Source of the DNA: an uncultured Eubacteriales bacterium
GTDB taxonomy: Bacteria > Bacillota > Clostridia > Oscillospirales > Acutalibacteraceae
DNA length: 64,000 bases
Reading direction: 5' to 3'
Assembly: GCA_934486895.1 (NCBI GenBank)
Contig: CAKSQZ010000006.1
Coordinates: 10,934 to 74,933, forward strand
The notes below the pieces were generated by a model, which had not been told where the DNA came from, ran no database searches, and was given only the letters and a program-made list of their open reading frames with translations. Numbering within the stretch: the stretch's first letter is position 1; each line of letters opens with the position of its first letter. The position numbers and the translations under genes are program-made. Below, in pieces: positions 49,042 to 56,187 of this stretch.

Positions 49042-49719
49042 ATGATAATGGATTTTATACAAGCGGTCAGACAGGGCGATCTTATGACTGTGCTCGGAAC
49101 GCTTATCAGCTCGCTGATAGTTATTTTCGTGTGCTTTCCCGTTCATGAATCGGCTCACGGATTTGCCGCTTTAAAGCTCGGTGATCCCACGGCGAAGTTT
49201 GCGGGAAGAATAACGCTCAATCCGTTTAAGCACCTTGATCTCATCGGCTCAATACTGATCCTGGTGTGCGGTTTCGGTTATGCAAAACCGGTGCCTGTTA
49301 ATATCTACAACTTCAAGAACCCGAAGAGGGATATGGCGCTGACTGCGCTTGCAGGCCCTGTTTCAAACCTTTTGATGGCGGTAATTTTTGTTGCGCTTTT
49401 AAGGCTCACCGTTCTGCTTTATTCAGCCGTTGCGATACCTGCAATGGTAATTACGGTGCTTATCATGATCTGTCAGTACGGCGCGATGATAAATATTTCG
49501 CTAGCCGTTTTCAATCTGATACCGCTGCCGCCGCTTGACGGCTCGCGCATACTCGGTCTTATTCTCGGCGATCGACTCTACTACAAGATAATGCAGTATG
49601 AACAGATCCTGCTTGTTGTGACGCTGGCGCTCGTTGCGCTCGGCTTTATGTCGGACACGATCAGCAATGTGACATATGCTATCTACAATGCGCTTATAAC
49701 GCTGTTTGGGCTGAACTGA
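49042..49719 (+). CDS. Site-2 protease-like M50 membrane metallopeptidase
   Basis: A 225-residue zinc protease with five or six membrane segments, of the short YwhC-like group. The zinc motif HESAHGF is near residue 35, followed by GRITLNPFKHLDLIGSI, and the second signature NLIPLPPLDGSRI is near residue 155 (Asp ligand). The substrate is unknown. I use the ATG at 49042 (GGGAGA about 10 nt ahead). It overlaps scpA in TGATG, an arrangement seen often in Clostridia. Confidence 0.92.
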   Translation: MIMDFIQAVRQGDLMTVLGTLISSLIVIFVCFPVHESAHGFAALKLGDPTAKFAGRITLNPFKHLDLIGSILILVCGFGYAKPVPVNIYNFKNPKRDMALTALAGPVSNLLMAVIFVALLRLTVLLYSAVAIPAMVITVLIMICQYGAMINISLAVFNLIPLPPLDGSRILGLILGDRLYYKIMQYEQILLVVTLALVALGFMSDTISNVTYAIYNALITLFGLN

Positions 49720-50456
49720 TGGAAATAGCGGCTATTTCATTCAGGCTTGAGGACTTTGAAGGTCCTTTAGACCTGCTTTTACACCTTATTTCAAAAAACA
49801 AACTTAATATCAACGATATTTGCATAAACGAACTCGTGACACAGTATATGAACTTTATCGAGCGTTCGCAGAACGACGATATGGACATTAAAAGCGAGTT
49901 TTTGGAGATGGCGGCAAGACTTATTTATCTTAAATCGGTGTCGCTTCTGCCGAAGCACGATGAGGCGGACGAGCTTAAAGAGGGTTTGCAAGGCGAGCTT
50001 ATCGAGTATCAGCTCTGCAAACACATGGCAAAGCTTTTATCCGAGCGAACGGACGGGTTTATGACTGTTGTGCGCGAGCCTGTTAAAGTGGATATTGACC
50101 GCACATACAAACGGACTCATCCTGCCGAAGTACTGATAAAATACTATGAGGATGCGGCAGGCAGAGGACTCCGACGGCTGCCGCCCGATGTTCAGGCGTT
50201 TTCGGGAATTGTTGATAAAAAAATAGTTTCGGTGGCGTCGGGCATCGTTTTGGTGCTCAGAAAATTCAAAAGAAAGACCAAAATGCGGTTTTATGAATTG
50301 TTTTCCGGTGCAAAAGGCAGATCGGAGGTTGTTGCGACTTTTCTTGCGGTGCTTGAGCTGCTCAAGGAAAAGCGTATTTCAGCTGAGGAGAAAAACGGCG
50401 ATCTTCTTATTGTGAAACTAAATGCAGGCGAGGTGGCTGAAAATGCAGACGAATGA
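49719..50456 (+). CDS. scpA: Segregation and condensation protein ScpA
   Basis: ScpA is the kleisin that bridges the SMC heads. The 245-residue protein has the N-terminal block FRLEDFEGPLDLLLHLISKN and EFLEMAARLIYLKS, with the C-terminal winged helix near the end. Length is normal. It overlaps the peptidase gene by 1 nt and scpB by 14 nt. smc is 29 kb away on the other strand. Confidence 0.96.
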   Translation: MEIAAISFRLEDFEGPLDLLLHLISKNKLNINDICINELVTQYMNFIERSQNDDMDIKSEFLEMAARLIYLKSVSLLPKHDEADELKEGLQGELIEYQLCKHMAKLLSERTDGFMTVVREPVKVDIDRTYKRTHPAEVLIKYYEDAAGRGLRRLPPDVQAFSGIVDKKIVSVASGIVLVLRKFKRKTKMRFYELFSGAKGRSEVVATFLAVLELLKEKRISAEEKNGDLLIVKLNAGEVAENADE

Positions 50457-51030
50457 CAAATATCTTCTTGAGGCGCTGCTTTTTGCCGCCGGAGAACCGG
50501 TTTTGAAGAGCAGACTTGCCGCTCTTACAGAGCTGAGTGAAAGCGAAGTCGAAAAGCTGGCGCAGGAACTTAAAGAAGAATACGATGAAAATATGCGCGG
50601 TTTTGCGCTGATCGAGCTTAACGGAAAATATCAGCTCTGCTCGAGGAAAGATTATTTTCAGAAGATCCGTGAAATGCTTGAGATAAAGAGAAACACTCCG
50701 CTCTCATCGGCGGCTTTTGAAGTGCTTGCGGTCATCGCCTACAATCAGCCTGTTACCAAAAGCTTTGTCGAGCAGGTGCGCGGAGTTGATTGCTCCGGAG
50801 TTATCTCCAGCCTTTACGATAAAGGGCTTATTGAAGAAAAAGGCAGACTTGAACTGCCGGGCAAGCCGCTGATCTACGGAACGACCGACACATTTTTGCG
50901 CTGTTTCGGCGTTAAAGATCTATCGGAGTTGCCGCCTCTGCCGCAAAAGCAGGAGAGCGCGGCGGATCCGAGCGATGAAGGCGGCACAGATGCAGACGGG
51001 CAGGAAGCTGCAGACGAGGCGGTCAAATGA
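50443..51030 (+). CDS. scpB: Segregation and condensation protein ScpB
   Basis: ScpB dimers bind the ScpA middle and regulate SMC. The 195-residue protein has two winged helices; LLEALLFAAGEPV at the start and FEVLAVIAYNQPVTKSFVEQ (near 95) with RGVDCSGVISSLYDKGLIEEKGR are typical. An acidic tail ends it. The ATG at 50443 follows GAGGTGG inside the end of scpA. Confidence 0.96.
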   Translation: MQTNDKYLLEALLFAAGEPVLKSRLAALTELSESEVEKLAQELKEEYDENMRGFALIELNGKYQLCSRKDYFQKIREMLEIKRNTPLSSAAFEVLAVIAYNQPVTKSFVEQVRGVDCSGVISSLYDKGLIEEKGRLELPGKPLIYGTTDTFLRCFGVKDLSELPPLPQKQESAADPSDEGGTDADGQEAADEAVK

Positions 51031-51767
51031 TCGCGCTTTACATTATCGGCGGAATACTGCTTTTTATCTTTTTGCTGCTTATAATGCCGCTTAAAATCAA
51101 GATAAGCTCCACCGATGAGTTTCGGGTGTTTTTATACTACGGCTTTTTGAAATTCGATCTTTTAAAAGAAAAGCCCGAAAAGAAGAAAAAACCGAAACAC
51201 CTAAAGCAAAAATCAAAATCTCAAAAGCCTGAAAAGGAAAAGGAAGAGAAAAAAGGCTTACTTGGGCGGCTTTGCGATGAAAAAGGAATTATAGGCGCAT
51301 TCGGGTATATAAGAGATGTTTATGTGCGGCCGATACTTTCCGAAATAGGCAAGCTCACACGAAAAGTCAGTATCAAGCCTCTTTATCTTAATATTGTTTT
51401 TTCAGGAGCGGGAAAGGACGCGGCGGCAGTCGCTCTTGACTACGGCAAATTCTGCGCGGCGTTTTATCCCGCGCTCGGAATTGCGGAAAACCTGATAACT
51501 GTTAAAAAGCAGAAGATCAATATCGGCGTTGACTACACAATGCAAAAAAACGATATTCGCTTTTACCTTGTTTTACACACGCGGCTGCTTCATATCACGG
51601 CGAGCGACTTGCGGTTGCTGTTTAAAATCATAATAAAATCGGCAGGCGATAAGCCTGCCTTCGACGAAAGGAATGTATGCAAAAATGGGAGACAATATCA
51701 AAAACATAATGGAAACGACCATGGACAAGCTCAGAGCAATGACGACCGCCGACACAATAATAGGTGA
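51027..51767 (+). CDS. DUF2953 membrane-anchored protein, tail overlaps ytfJ
   Basis: A 246-residue protein with one N-terminal membrane segment (about 3-23), a Lys/Glu-rich stretch (residues 50-75) and a DUF2953-like domain with SIKPLYLNIVFSGAGKDAAA. Its role is unknown, but it often stands between scpB and ytfJ, pointing to sporulation or chromosome tasks. The last 28 or so residues, rich in Asn, His, Gln and Arg, are read across the start of ytfJ in another frame (overlap about 83 nt) and look like run-on after a lost stop. It overlaps scpB by 4 nt. Confidence 0.82.
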   Translation: MIALYIIGGILLFIFLLLIMPLKIKISSTDEFRVFLYYGFLKFDLLKEKPEKKKKPKHLKQKSKSQKPEKEKEEKKGLLGRLCDEKGIIGAFGYIRDVYVRPILSEIGKLTRKVSIKPLYLNIVFSGAGKDAAAVALDYGKFCAAFYPALGIAENLITVKKQKINIGVDYTMQKNDIRFYLVLHTRLLHITASDLRLLFKIIIKSAGDKPAFDERNVCKNGRQYQKHNGNDHGQAQSNDDRRHNNR

Positions 51768-52065
51768 GCCTATTGATCTTGCTGAAAATGTCAGAGCAAT
51801 TCCGATCTCTAAAGTATCCTACGGTTTTGCGAGCGGCGGCTCGGATATTCCGAACAAAGCTCAGCGCGCTGTTTTCGGCGGCGGCGGCGGAGCCGGTATG
51901 ACTGTTACTCCGGTTGCATTTCTTGTGATAAACAACGGTAATGTCAGAATTATGCCTGTGAAAACAGAAGCGACAGCCGGTGAGAGCGTTATTACCATGA
52001 TTCCCGATCTTATCGACAAGATCAAATCCGGATTTAAAAAGGACAAGGAAGAGGAAAACAATTAA
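51685..52065 (+). CDS. ytfJ: Sporulation protein YtfJ (GerW family)
   Basis: GerW/YtfJ is a spore protein needed for normal germination in Bacillus. The 126-residue protein has TADTIIGEPIDL near residue 23, the FASGGSD block and the glycine run FGGGGGAG near residue 65, and VITMIPDLIDKI at the end, as in the family. The ATG at 51685 matches the family start, though it is about 12 nt from AAAGGA; another ATG touches that site directly. Confidence 0.93.
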   Translation: MGDNIKNIMETTMDKLRAMTTADTIIGEPIDLAENVRAIPISKVSYGFASGGSDIPNKAQRAVFGGGGGAGMTVTPVAFLVINNGNVRIMPVKTEATAGESVITMIPDLIDKIKSGFKKDKEEENN

Positions 52066-52079
52066 ATATAACCAAAGCG

Positions 52080-52117
52080 CCTGCCGCATATATTTATTAG
52101 CGGCAGGTGATTTTTTT
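52080..52117 (+). terminator. Terminator overlapping the carboxypeptidase start
   Basis: CCTGCCGC and GCGGCAGG (52080-52087 and 52100-52107) pair over a 12-nt loop, followed by TTTTTTT at 52111-52117. The right arm holds the AGG that would serve as ribosome binding site for the next gene, and its GTG codon. Confidence 0.75.
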
Positions 52118-53237
52118 GCTTAAAAAAGCGTGTTGGCTATTCTGTGTTCTGATTTTGATATTCGGCTTTGCTTCGACAAACGCAAATGCTGTTTCGGCGC
52201 AGGCTTATGTATTATATTATCCGGCGGCAAAAGAAGTTTTATCTTCACAAAACGCCGAAACGCGGCTTTCCATGGCAAGCACGACAAAGATAATGACAGG
52301 GCTGATCATTTGCAGTCAGCCCGATCTTTCACGAGAGATCGAGGTCAAATCGTCCATGCTTCGGGTTGAGGGCACAAGCGCCGGACTATGCGCCGGCGAC
52401 AGGATCTCGCTTTATGATCTGTGCTGCGGACTGATGCTTGAATCCGGAAACGACGCTGCAAACTGCGCGGCTTACGCTATCTCAGGATCGATCCCGAAGT
52501 TTGCCGCGCTGATGAATCAGACCGCGAAAAAGATCGGAATGAAAAATACAAACTTTGTTACACCGAGCGGGCTTGACGATGAGAAGCACTACACAACTGC
52601 GCTCGACATGGCTTATCTCGCGGCGGCGGCAATGAAAAATCCGACTTTCAAAGAGATAGTCGGCAAAAAAAGCCACCGTGCGACTTACAACGGCGGCGAC
52701 ACCCTCCGTACTTATTACAACCACAACCGCCTGCTTCGCTCGCTTGACGGGTGTATCGGGATCAAAACGGGGTTCACGAAAAAGTCGGGGCGGTGCTTAG
52801 TCTCCGCCTGCGAAAGAAACGGTGCTATGCTCATAATTGTGACGCTGAATGCGCCGGACGATTGGAACGATCACATCACCGCTTACAATTCGGCTTTCAG
52901 CGATATGAAAACGCTCAGAGCTGACAATGCCGATCTTGAATATGAAATTCCCGTTTACAGCGGCGATAAGAGCAAGATCAAGGTGCGCAGCGAAGCTTTT
53001 GAATGCAGTGTTCCCAGTTCGAGCAAGGCAGAGCTCAGCGTTCGGATAAGGCTGCCTGCTTTTTTGTACGCGAGCGTTGAAAACGGCGATATAGTCGGGT
53101 ATGCCGACTATTACATCGGCGACGAAAAAATTGCCGAATTACCGTTTACAGCAACCGAAAAATCTGATATAATTGAAATAAGACGCAGTTTTGCAGGAGA
53201 ACTTCTTAAAAGCCTGCTCAGAATACTTATGCAATGA
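52116..53237 (+). CDS. D-alanyl-D-alanine carboxypeptidase, serine type
   Basis: A penicillin-binding enzyme that trims the terminal D-Ala of peptidoglycan stems outside the membrane; its place after ytfJ suggests the DacF-like sporulation group. About 373 residues: signal peptide (1-25), then SMASTTKIMT (SxxK nucleophile, near residue 51), SGND (SxN, near 111) and KTGFTKKSG (KTG, near 216), and a beta-rich C-terminal domain. The start is TTG 52116 or GTG 52107; both lie in or beside a terminator hairpin. rluB follows after 10 nt. Confidence 0.92.
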   Translation: MLKKACWLFCVLILIFGFASTNANAVSAQAYVLYYPAAKEVLSSQNAETRLSMASTTKIMTGLIICSQPDLSREIEVKSSMLRVEGTSAGLCAGDRISLYDLCCGLMLESGNDAANCAAYAISGSIPKFAALMNQTAKKIGMKNTNFVTPSGLDDEKHYTTALDMAYLAAAAMKNPTFKEIVGKKSHRATYNGGDTLRTYYNHNRLLRSLDGCIGIKTGFTKKSGRCLVSACERNGAMLIIVTLNAPDDWNDHITAYNSAFSDMKTLRADNADLEYEIPVYSGDKSKIKVRSEAFECSVPSSSKAELSVRIRLPAFLYASVENGDIVGYADYYIGDEKIAELPFTATEKSDIIEIRRSFAGELLKSLLRILMQ

Positions 53238-53247
53238 GGAATGTTTA

Positions 53248-53991
53248 ATGGCAGTTGAAAAAATAAGACTTCAAAAATATCTGTCGCAGAGCGGAGTCAG
53301 CTCGAGGAGAAAAGCCGAAGAGATGATCGCCGCGGGAATGGTGCGCGTCAACGGCAGAAAAGCCGAGATAGGCTGCAAGATCGATCCGAGGCATGATGTT
53401 GTGACTATTAACAAGCAGCATATAAAACCGCAGAAAACGCGCAGATACATTATGCTTCACAAGCCGCGCGGATTTGTTACGACAATGCAGGACGAGCTCG
53501 GAAGAAAAAGCGTCGATATGCTTATCGAAGATGTCGGGGAGCGGGTCTATCCCGTCGGCAGGCTGGACAAGGATTCCGAAGGGCTGCTGCTTTTCACTAA
53601 CGACGGTGAATTTGCGAACTACATGGCTCATCCGAGATGTCATATTCCGAAGACCTACCGTGTGACGGTTCGTCCGCCGCTGTCCGACGAACAGCTCAAC
53701 GAGCTTTCAAACGGTGTGACTCTGGATGACGGATATAAGACACGCCCTGCCGAGGTCACCGTTGCGGTCAATGAAGATGAGAGAATAGTTTTGCTGATAA
53801 CCATAAGCGAAGGCAAAAACCGTCAGATAAGGCGTATGTGCGAAGCGGTCGGGCTCAATCTTATCAGGCTCAAAAGGATCTCAATAGGTCAATTAAGGCT
53901 CGGTATGCTGCCGCAGGGAAAATGGAGAGATCTGAGCGAAAACGAAGTGCGCACCCTTTACTCGGACGCGAAAAGGCAGGGATCGCGATGA
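53248..53991 (+). CDS. rluB: 23S/16S rRNA pseudouridine synthase, RluB-like
   Basis: Makes pseudouridine in rRNA. The 247-residue protein has an N-terminal S4 domain (RLQKYLSQSGVSSRRKAEEM), the catalytic block VGRLDKDSEGLLLFTNDG near residue 105 (active Asp) and GKNRQIRRMCEAVG near 185. RluB and RsuA-type relatives are alike; RluB is favoured by the scpAB-ytfJ context. GAGGA precedes the ATG at 53248. Confidence 0.93.
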   Translation: MAVEKIRLQKYLSQSGVSSRRKAEEMIAAGMVRVNGRKAEIGCKIDPRHDVVTINKQHIKPQKTRRYIMLHKPRGFVTTMQDELGRKSVDMLIEDVGERVYPVGRLDKDSEGLLLFTNDGEFANYMAHPRCHIPKTYRVTVRPPLSDEQLNELSNGVTLDDGYKTRPAEVTVAVNEDERIVLLITISEGKNRQIRRMCEAVGLNLIRLKRISIGQLRLGMLPQGKWRDLSENEVRTLYSDAKRQGSR

Positions 53992-54317
53992 TAAAATTAA
54001 AGCTTGCAAACGATGAGCAAAAGCGATCTGTCGGCGCAAAGCATGAAGTTTATCTTGTGCAAAACGGGGATGAACGGCTCGGTTTTTGCGAATTTGAGCC
54101 GAGCGCGCCTGTCGGGATGATACACCGCATTGAATGTGACGACGCTGCTCTGACAGACGGAGTGCTCAGGCAAACACTGTTTTACATGGCTCAGCACGGT
54201 TGTTTTATTGCCGAGCTGTCACATGGTCTGAAAGAAAAGCTCAGATCGCTTTATTTTATAAAACCCGATCAGGAAGAGATCAAGATCGCTGAATTTTTCA
54301 GCGGATCATGTCACTGA
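53988..54317 (+). CDS. Small unknown protein after rluB
   Basis: A 109-residue protein I do not recognise by name. It reads like a small mixed alpha/beta cytoplasmic protein (RLGFCEFEPSAPVGMIHRIE, then LRQTLFYMAQHGC), perhaps distantly like acyltransferase fragments, but no motif proves this. Its ATG overlaps the rluB stop by 4 nt, and AGGGA is about 5 nt ahead. A terminator ends the operon just after it. Confidence 0.72.
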   Translation: MIKLKLANDEQKRSVGAKHEVYLVQNGDERLGFCEFEPSAPVGMIHRIECDDAALTDGVLRQTLFYMAQHGCFIAELSHGLKEKLRSLYFIKPDQEEIKIAEFFSGSCH

Positions 54318-54319
54318 GA

Positions 54320-54353
54320 AAAAGCACTCGGAGCTTCTGCTCCGAGTGCTTTA
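54320..54353. terminator. Bidirectional terminator at the end of the rluB operon
   Basis: AAGCACTCGGAGC and GCTCCGAGTGCTT form a 13-bp stem with a 4-nt loop, with A-runs and T-runs outside. It also serves the convergent Crp/Fnr gene, whose stop codon lies in the right arm. Confidence 0.85.
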
Positions 54354-55004
54354 TTCATCTAAGTTTTTGATCTTGAATTTATTTTTGCGAAACTCTATCA
54401 TTCCATCGTTTCGCATTTTTGATAATTCCTTTGAAAGCGCGCTGCGATCGACATTCAAATAATCCGCCATTTGCTGACGGTCGAACGGGATCGAAAACTC
54501 ATCGCTTCCCTGTTTCACCGACTGCGCCGACAGGTAGGTGAGCAGTCTGCCGCGGACTGTTTTGGATGCGGTGCAGAAAATACGTTCGGACAGAGCGATA
54601 TTTTTTCTGAGTGAAACAGAAAGCATATTTTTCATCATTTTCGGATGCCACGGTTTATCAACTAAGCTGCCGTTCATAAGCTTTTCCGCGCCGAAAAAAA
54701 GGACTTCGCAATTATCCGCCGCCACGGCGTCCACCATCATAGGCTCATTGCAGAGCGCATAGGTTTCGGCGAACGCCTGCCCTGCCGAAATGTTGCTCAA
54801 AATACTGCAGTTTCCCCAGAGATCGATGTTTTCGATATTGACGCTGCCTCTGATCACAAGCCCGATATTGCAGACTGTTTCGCCTGCACGGTAAATAAAA
54901 TCGTTTTTTTGATAAATTTTTTTGTGCATATTAAGGCAGGCGGACATATCTTCAAACTCGCTGTCGGACAAATCGCGGAAAAATGGAAATAAGTTCTTAT
55001 TCAT
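54351..55004 (-). CDS. Crp/Fnr family transcription regulator
   Basis: A 217-residue regulator with an N-terminal cyclic-nucleotide-binding-like sensor fold (about 10-120) and a C-terminal winged helix (RQQMADYLNVDRSALSKELS, about 172-191). The N-terminal four-Cys cluster of Fnr is not evident, so the signal may be a ligand or bound heme rather than Fe-S. It is divergent from a ferredoxin-like gene and a cupin gene, and a palindrome between them fits as its operator. HcpR-like regulators of clostridia are one possible comparison. Confidence 0.9.
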   Translation of the reverse strand: MNKNLFPFFRDLSDSEFEDMSACLNMHKKIYQKNDFIYRAGETVCNIGLVIRGSVNIENIDLWGNCSILSNISAGQAFAETYALCNEPMMVDAVAADNCEVLFFGAEKLMNGSLVDKPWHPKMMKNMLSVSLRKNIALSERIFCTASKTVRGRLLTYLSAQSVKQGSDEFSIPFDRQQMADYLNVDRSALSKELSKMRNDGMIEFRKNKFKIKNLDE

Positions 55005-55018
55005 GAAAACCTCGTTTC

Positions 55019-55032
55019 GTTGTTACAACAAC
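55019..55032. promoter_or_regulatory. Candidate Crp/Fnr operator
   Basis: GTTGT-TACA-ACAAC is a perfect inverted repeat with the 5-4-5 layout of Fnr-type sites. Its centre (55025.5) is exactly 41.5 bp upstream of the predicted start of the ferredoxin-gene transcript, and it is inside the regulator's own leader. Confidence 0.6.
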
Positions 55033-55039
55033 CGAATTT

Positions 55040-55060
55040 ATGATTTAATCATACTATAAT
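55040..55060 (+). promoter_or_regulatory. Activator-dependent promoter of the ferredoxin-cupin operon
   Basis: A perfect TATAAT (55055-55060) has only CCGAAT at the -35 position (17 bp), so an activator seems needed. A further palindrome, ATGATT-T-AATCAT (55040-55052), lies between. Confidence 0.6.
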
Positions 55061-55076
55061 TGAGTCACAAAGTCAA
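55048..55076 (-). promoter_or_regulatory. Promoter of the Crp/Fnr gene
   Basis: TTGACT (55071-55076) and TATGAT (55048-55053) on the minus strand are 17 bp apart. It overlaps the divergent promoter, and the candidate operator lies just downstream of its start. Confidence 0.65.
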
Positions 55077-55094
55077 GAAAAGAGGTTTTATTTT

Positions 55095-55790
55095 ATGATA
55101 AGAAAAATTATACAGATCGATGAAGACAAGTGCAACGGCTGCGGAGCCTGCGCCGAAGCGTGCCACGAGGGCGCGATCGGCATGGTGGACGGCAAGGCAA
55201 AACTCCTGCGCGACGATTACTGTGACGGTCTCGGCGACTGTCTGCCTACCTGCCCTACCGGCGCTATCACCTTTGTTGAACGCGAGGCGCTCGAGTATAA
55301 CGAGCAGGCGGTCTTGGAAAACAAACGCAAAAACACAAAAGAGCCGGTTCATGCGGGCTGTCCCGGCAGACAGATGAGAACGATCAAACACGACGCCGCA
55401 CCTGTGCAGACAGCTTCCCAAAGCGTGTCTCAGCTGGCGCAATGGCCGTGTCAGATCAAGCTTGTGCCTGTTAATGCGCCGTATTTCGATAAGGCGAATT
55501 TATTGATCGCCGCCGACTGCACGGCATACGCTTATGCGAGAATGCATGAGGATTTTATGCGCGGTAAGATCACTGTTATCGGTTGTCCGAAGCTCGATGA
55601 TATTGATTACAGCGAAAAATTAACAAATATAATAAAGTTGAACGATATTAAAAGCGTCACTATCATAAGAATGGAAGTTCCCTGCTGCGGCGGACTCGAA
55701 AATGCTGCAAAAAAGGCATTGCAGGACAGCGGAAAATTCATTCCGTGGCAGGTCGTTACAGTGTCGGTAGACGGAAATATTTTAAACTGA
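55095..55790 (+). CDS. 4Fe-4S ferredoxin-type protein with extra cysteines
   Basis: A 231-residue iron-sulfur protein. The first cluster motif is CNGCGACAEAC (residues 13-23) and a second set is CDGLGDCLPTCPTG (about 44-57), the usual two-cluster ferredoxin fold with an enlarged second loop. The rest (about 130-231) has IAADCTAYAYARMHEDFMRG, VIGCPKLDD and VPCCGGLENA, extra Cys that may hold another cluster. Its redox partner is unknown. AGAGG precedes the ATG. A cupin gene follows after 14 nt and a Crp/Fnr gene is divergent, a trio common in Clostridia. Confidence 0.88.
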   Translation: MIRKIIQIDEDKCNGCGACAEACHEGAIGMVDGKAKLLRDDYCDGLGDCLPTCPTGAITFVEREALEYNEQAVLENKRKNTKEPVHAGCPGRQMRTIKHDAAPVQTASQSVSQLAQWPCQIKLVPVNAPYFDKANLLIAADCTAYAYARMHEDFMRGKITVIGCPKLDDIDYSEKLTNIIKLNDIKSVTIIRMEVPCCGGLENAAKKALQDSGKFIPWQVVTVSVDGNILN

Positions 55791-55804
55791 ATGGGAGTAT
55801 GGCT

Positions 55805-56137
55805 ATGAAAGACATTATGAAAAACATCGAAAAGGCAAAGGTTTTGACCCTGAAGGAGCAGATCGCGTATCAGCCCGGGCAGGTCGTCAGCAAGACACTT
55901 GTGCAGAACGACGCTGTGAGTGTGACTCTTTTCTCGTTTGACAAGGGCGAGGAGATCAGCACGCACGCATCAGGCGGAGACGCTTTTGTGACCAATCTCG
56001 ACGGAAAGGGCAGGATCACTATCGACGGAGTCGAATATCATCTGAGCGAGGGTGAATCGATCGTTATGCCTGCAGGCCATCCTCATGCTGTTTTAGGCGA
56101 AGAACAGTTTAAAATGCTGCTTGTTGTTGTGTTCTGA
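55805..56137 (+). CDS. Single-domain cupin protein
   Basis: A 110-residue cupin barrel. Motif 1 region FDKGEEISTHASGGDAFV (near residue 42) and motif 2 region SIVMPAGHPHAVLG (near 84) are visible, with histidines able to bind a metal. No reaction can be assigned; it could be a sensor or small oxidoreductase partner. I use the ATG at 55805 (GGGAG 7 nt ahead); an ATG two codons earlier is too close to that site. Confidence 0.88.
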   Translation: MKDIMKNIEKAKVLTLKEQIAYQPGQVVSKTLVQNDAVSVTLFSFDKGEEISTHASGGDAFVTNLDGKGRITIDGVEYHLSEGESIVMPAGHPHAVLGEEQFKMLLVVVF

Positions 56138-56151
56138 TACAGTGAGTACAG

Positions 56152-56185
56152 AAAAAGCACCGCTTTTATAAAAGCGGTGCTTTTT
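56152..56185. terminator. Bidirectional terminator after the cupin gene
   Basis: AGCACCGCTTTTATAAAAGCGGTGCT is a near-perfect palindrome with five A before and five T after. It also serves the convergent MATE gene; its right end is 3 nt from that gene's stop. Confidence 0.88.
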
Positions 56186-56187
56186 GT

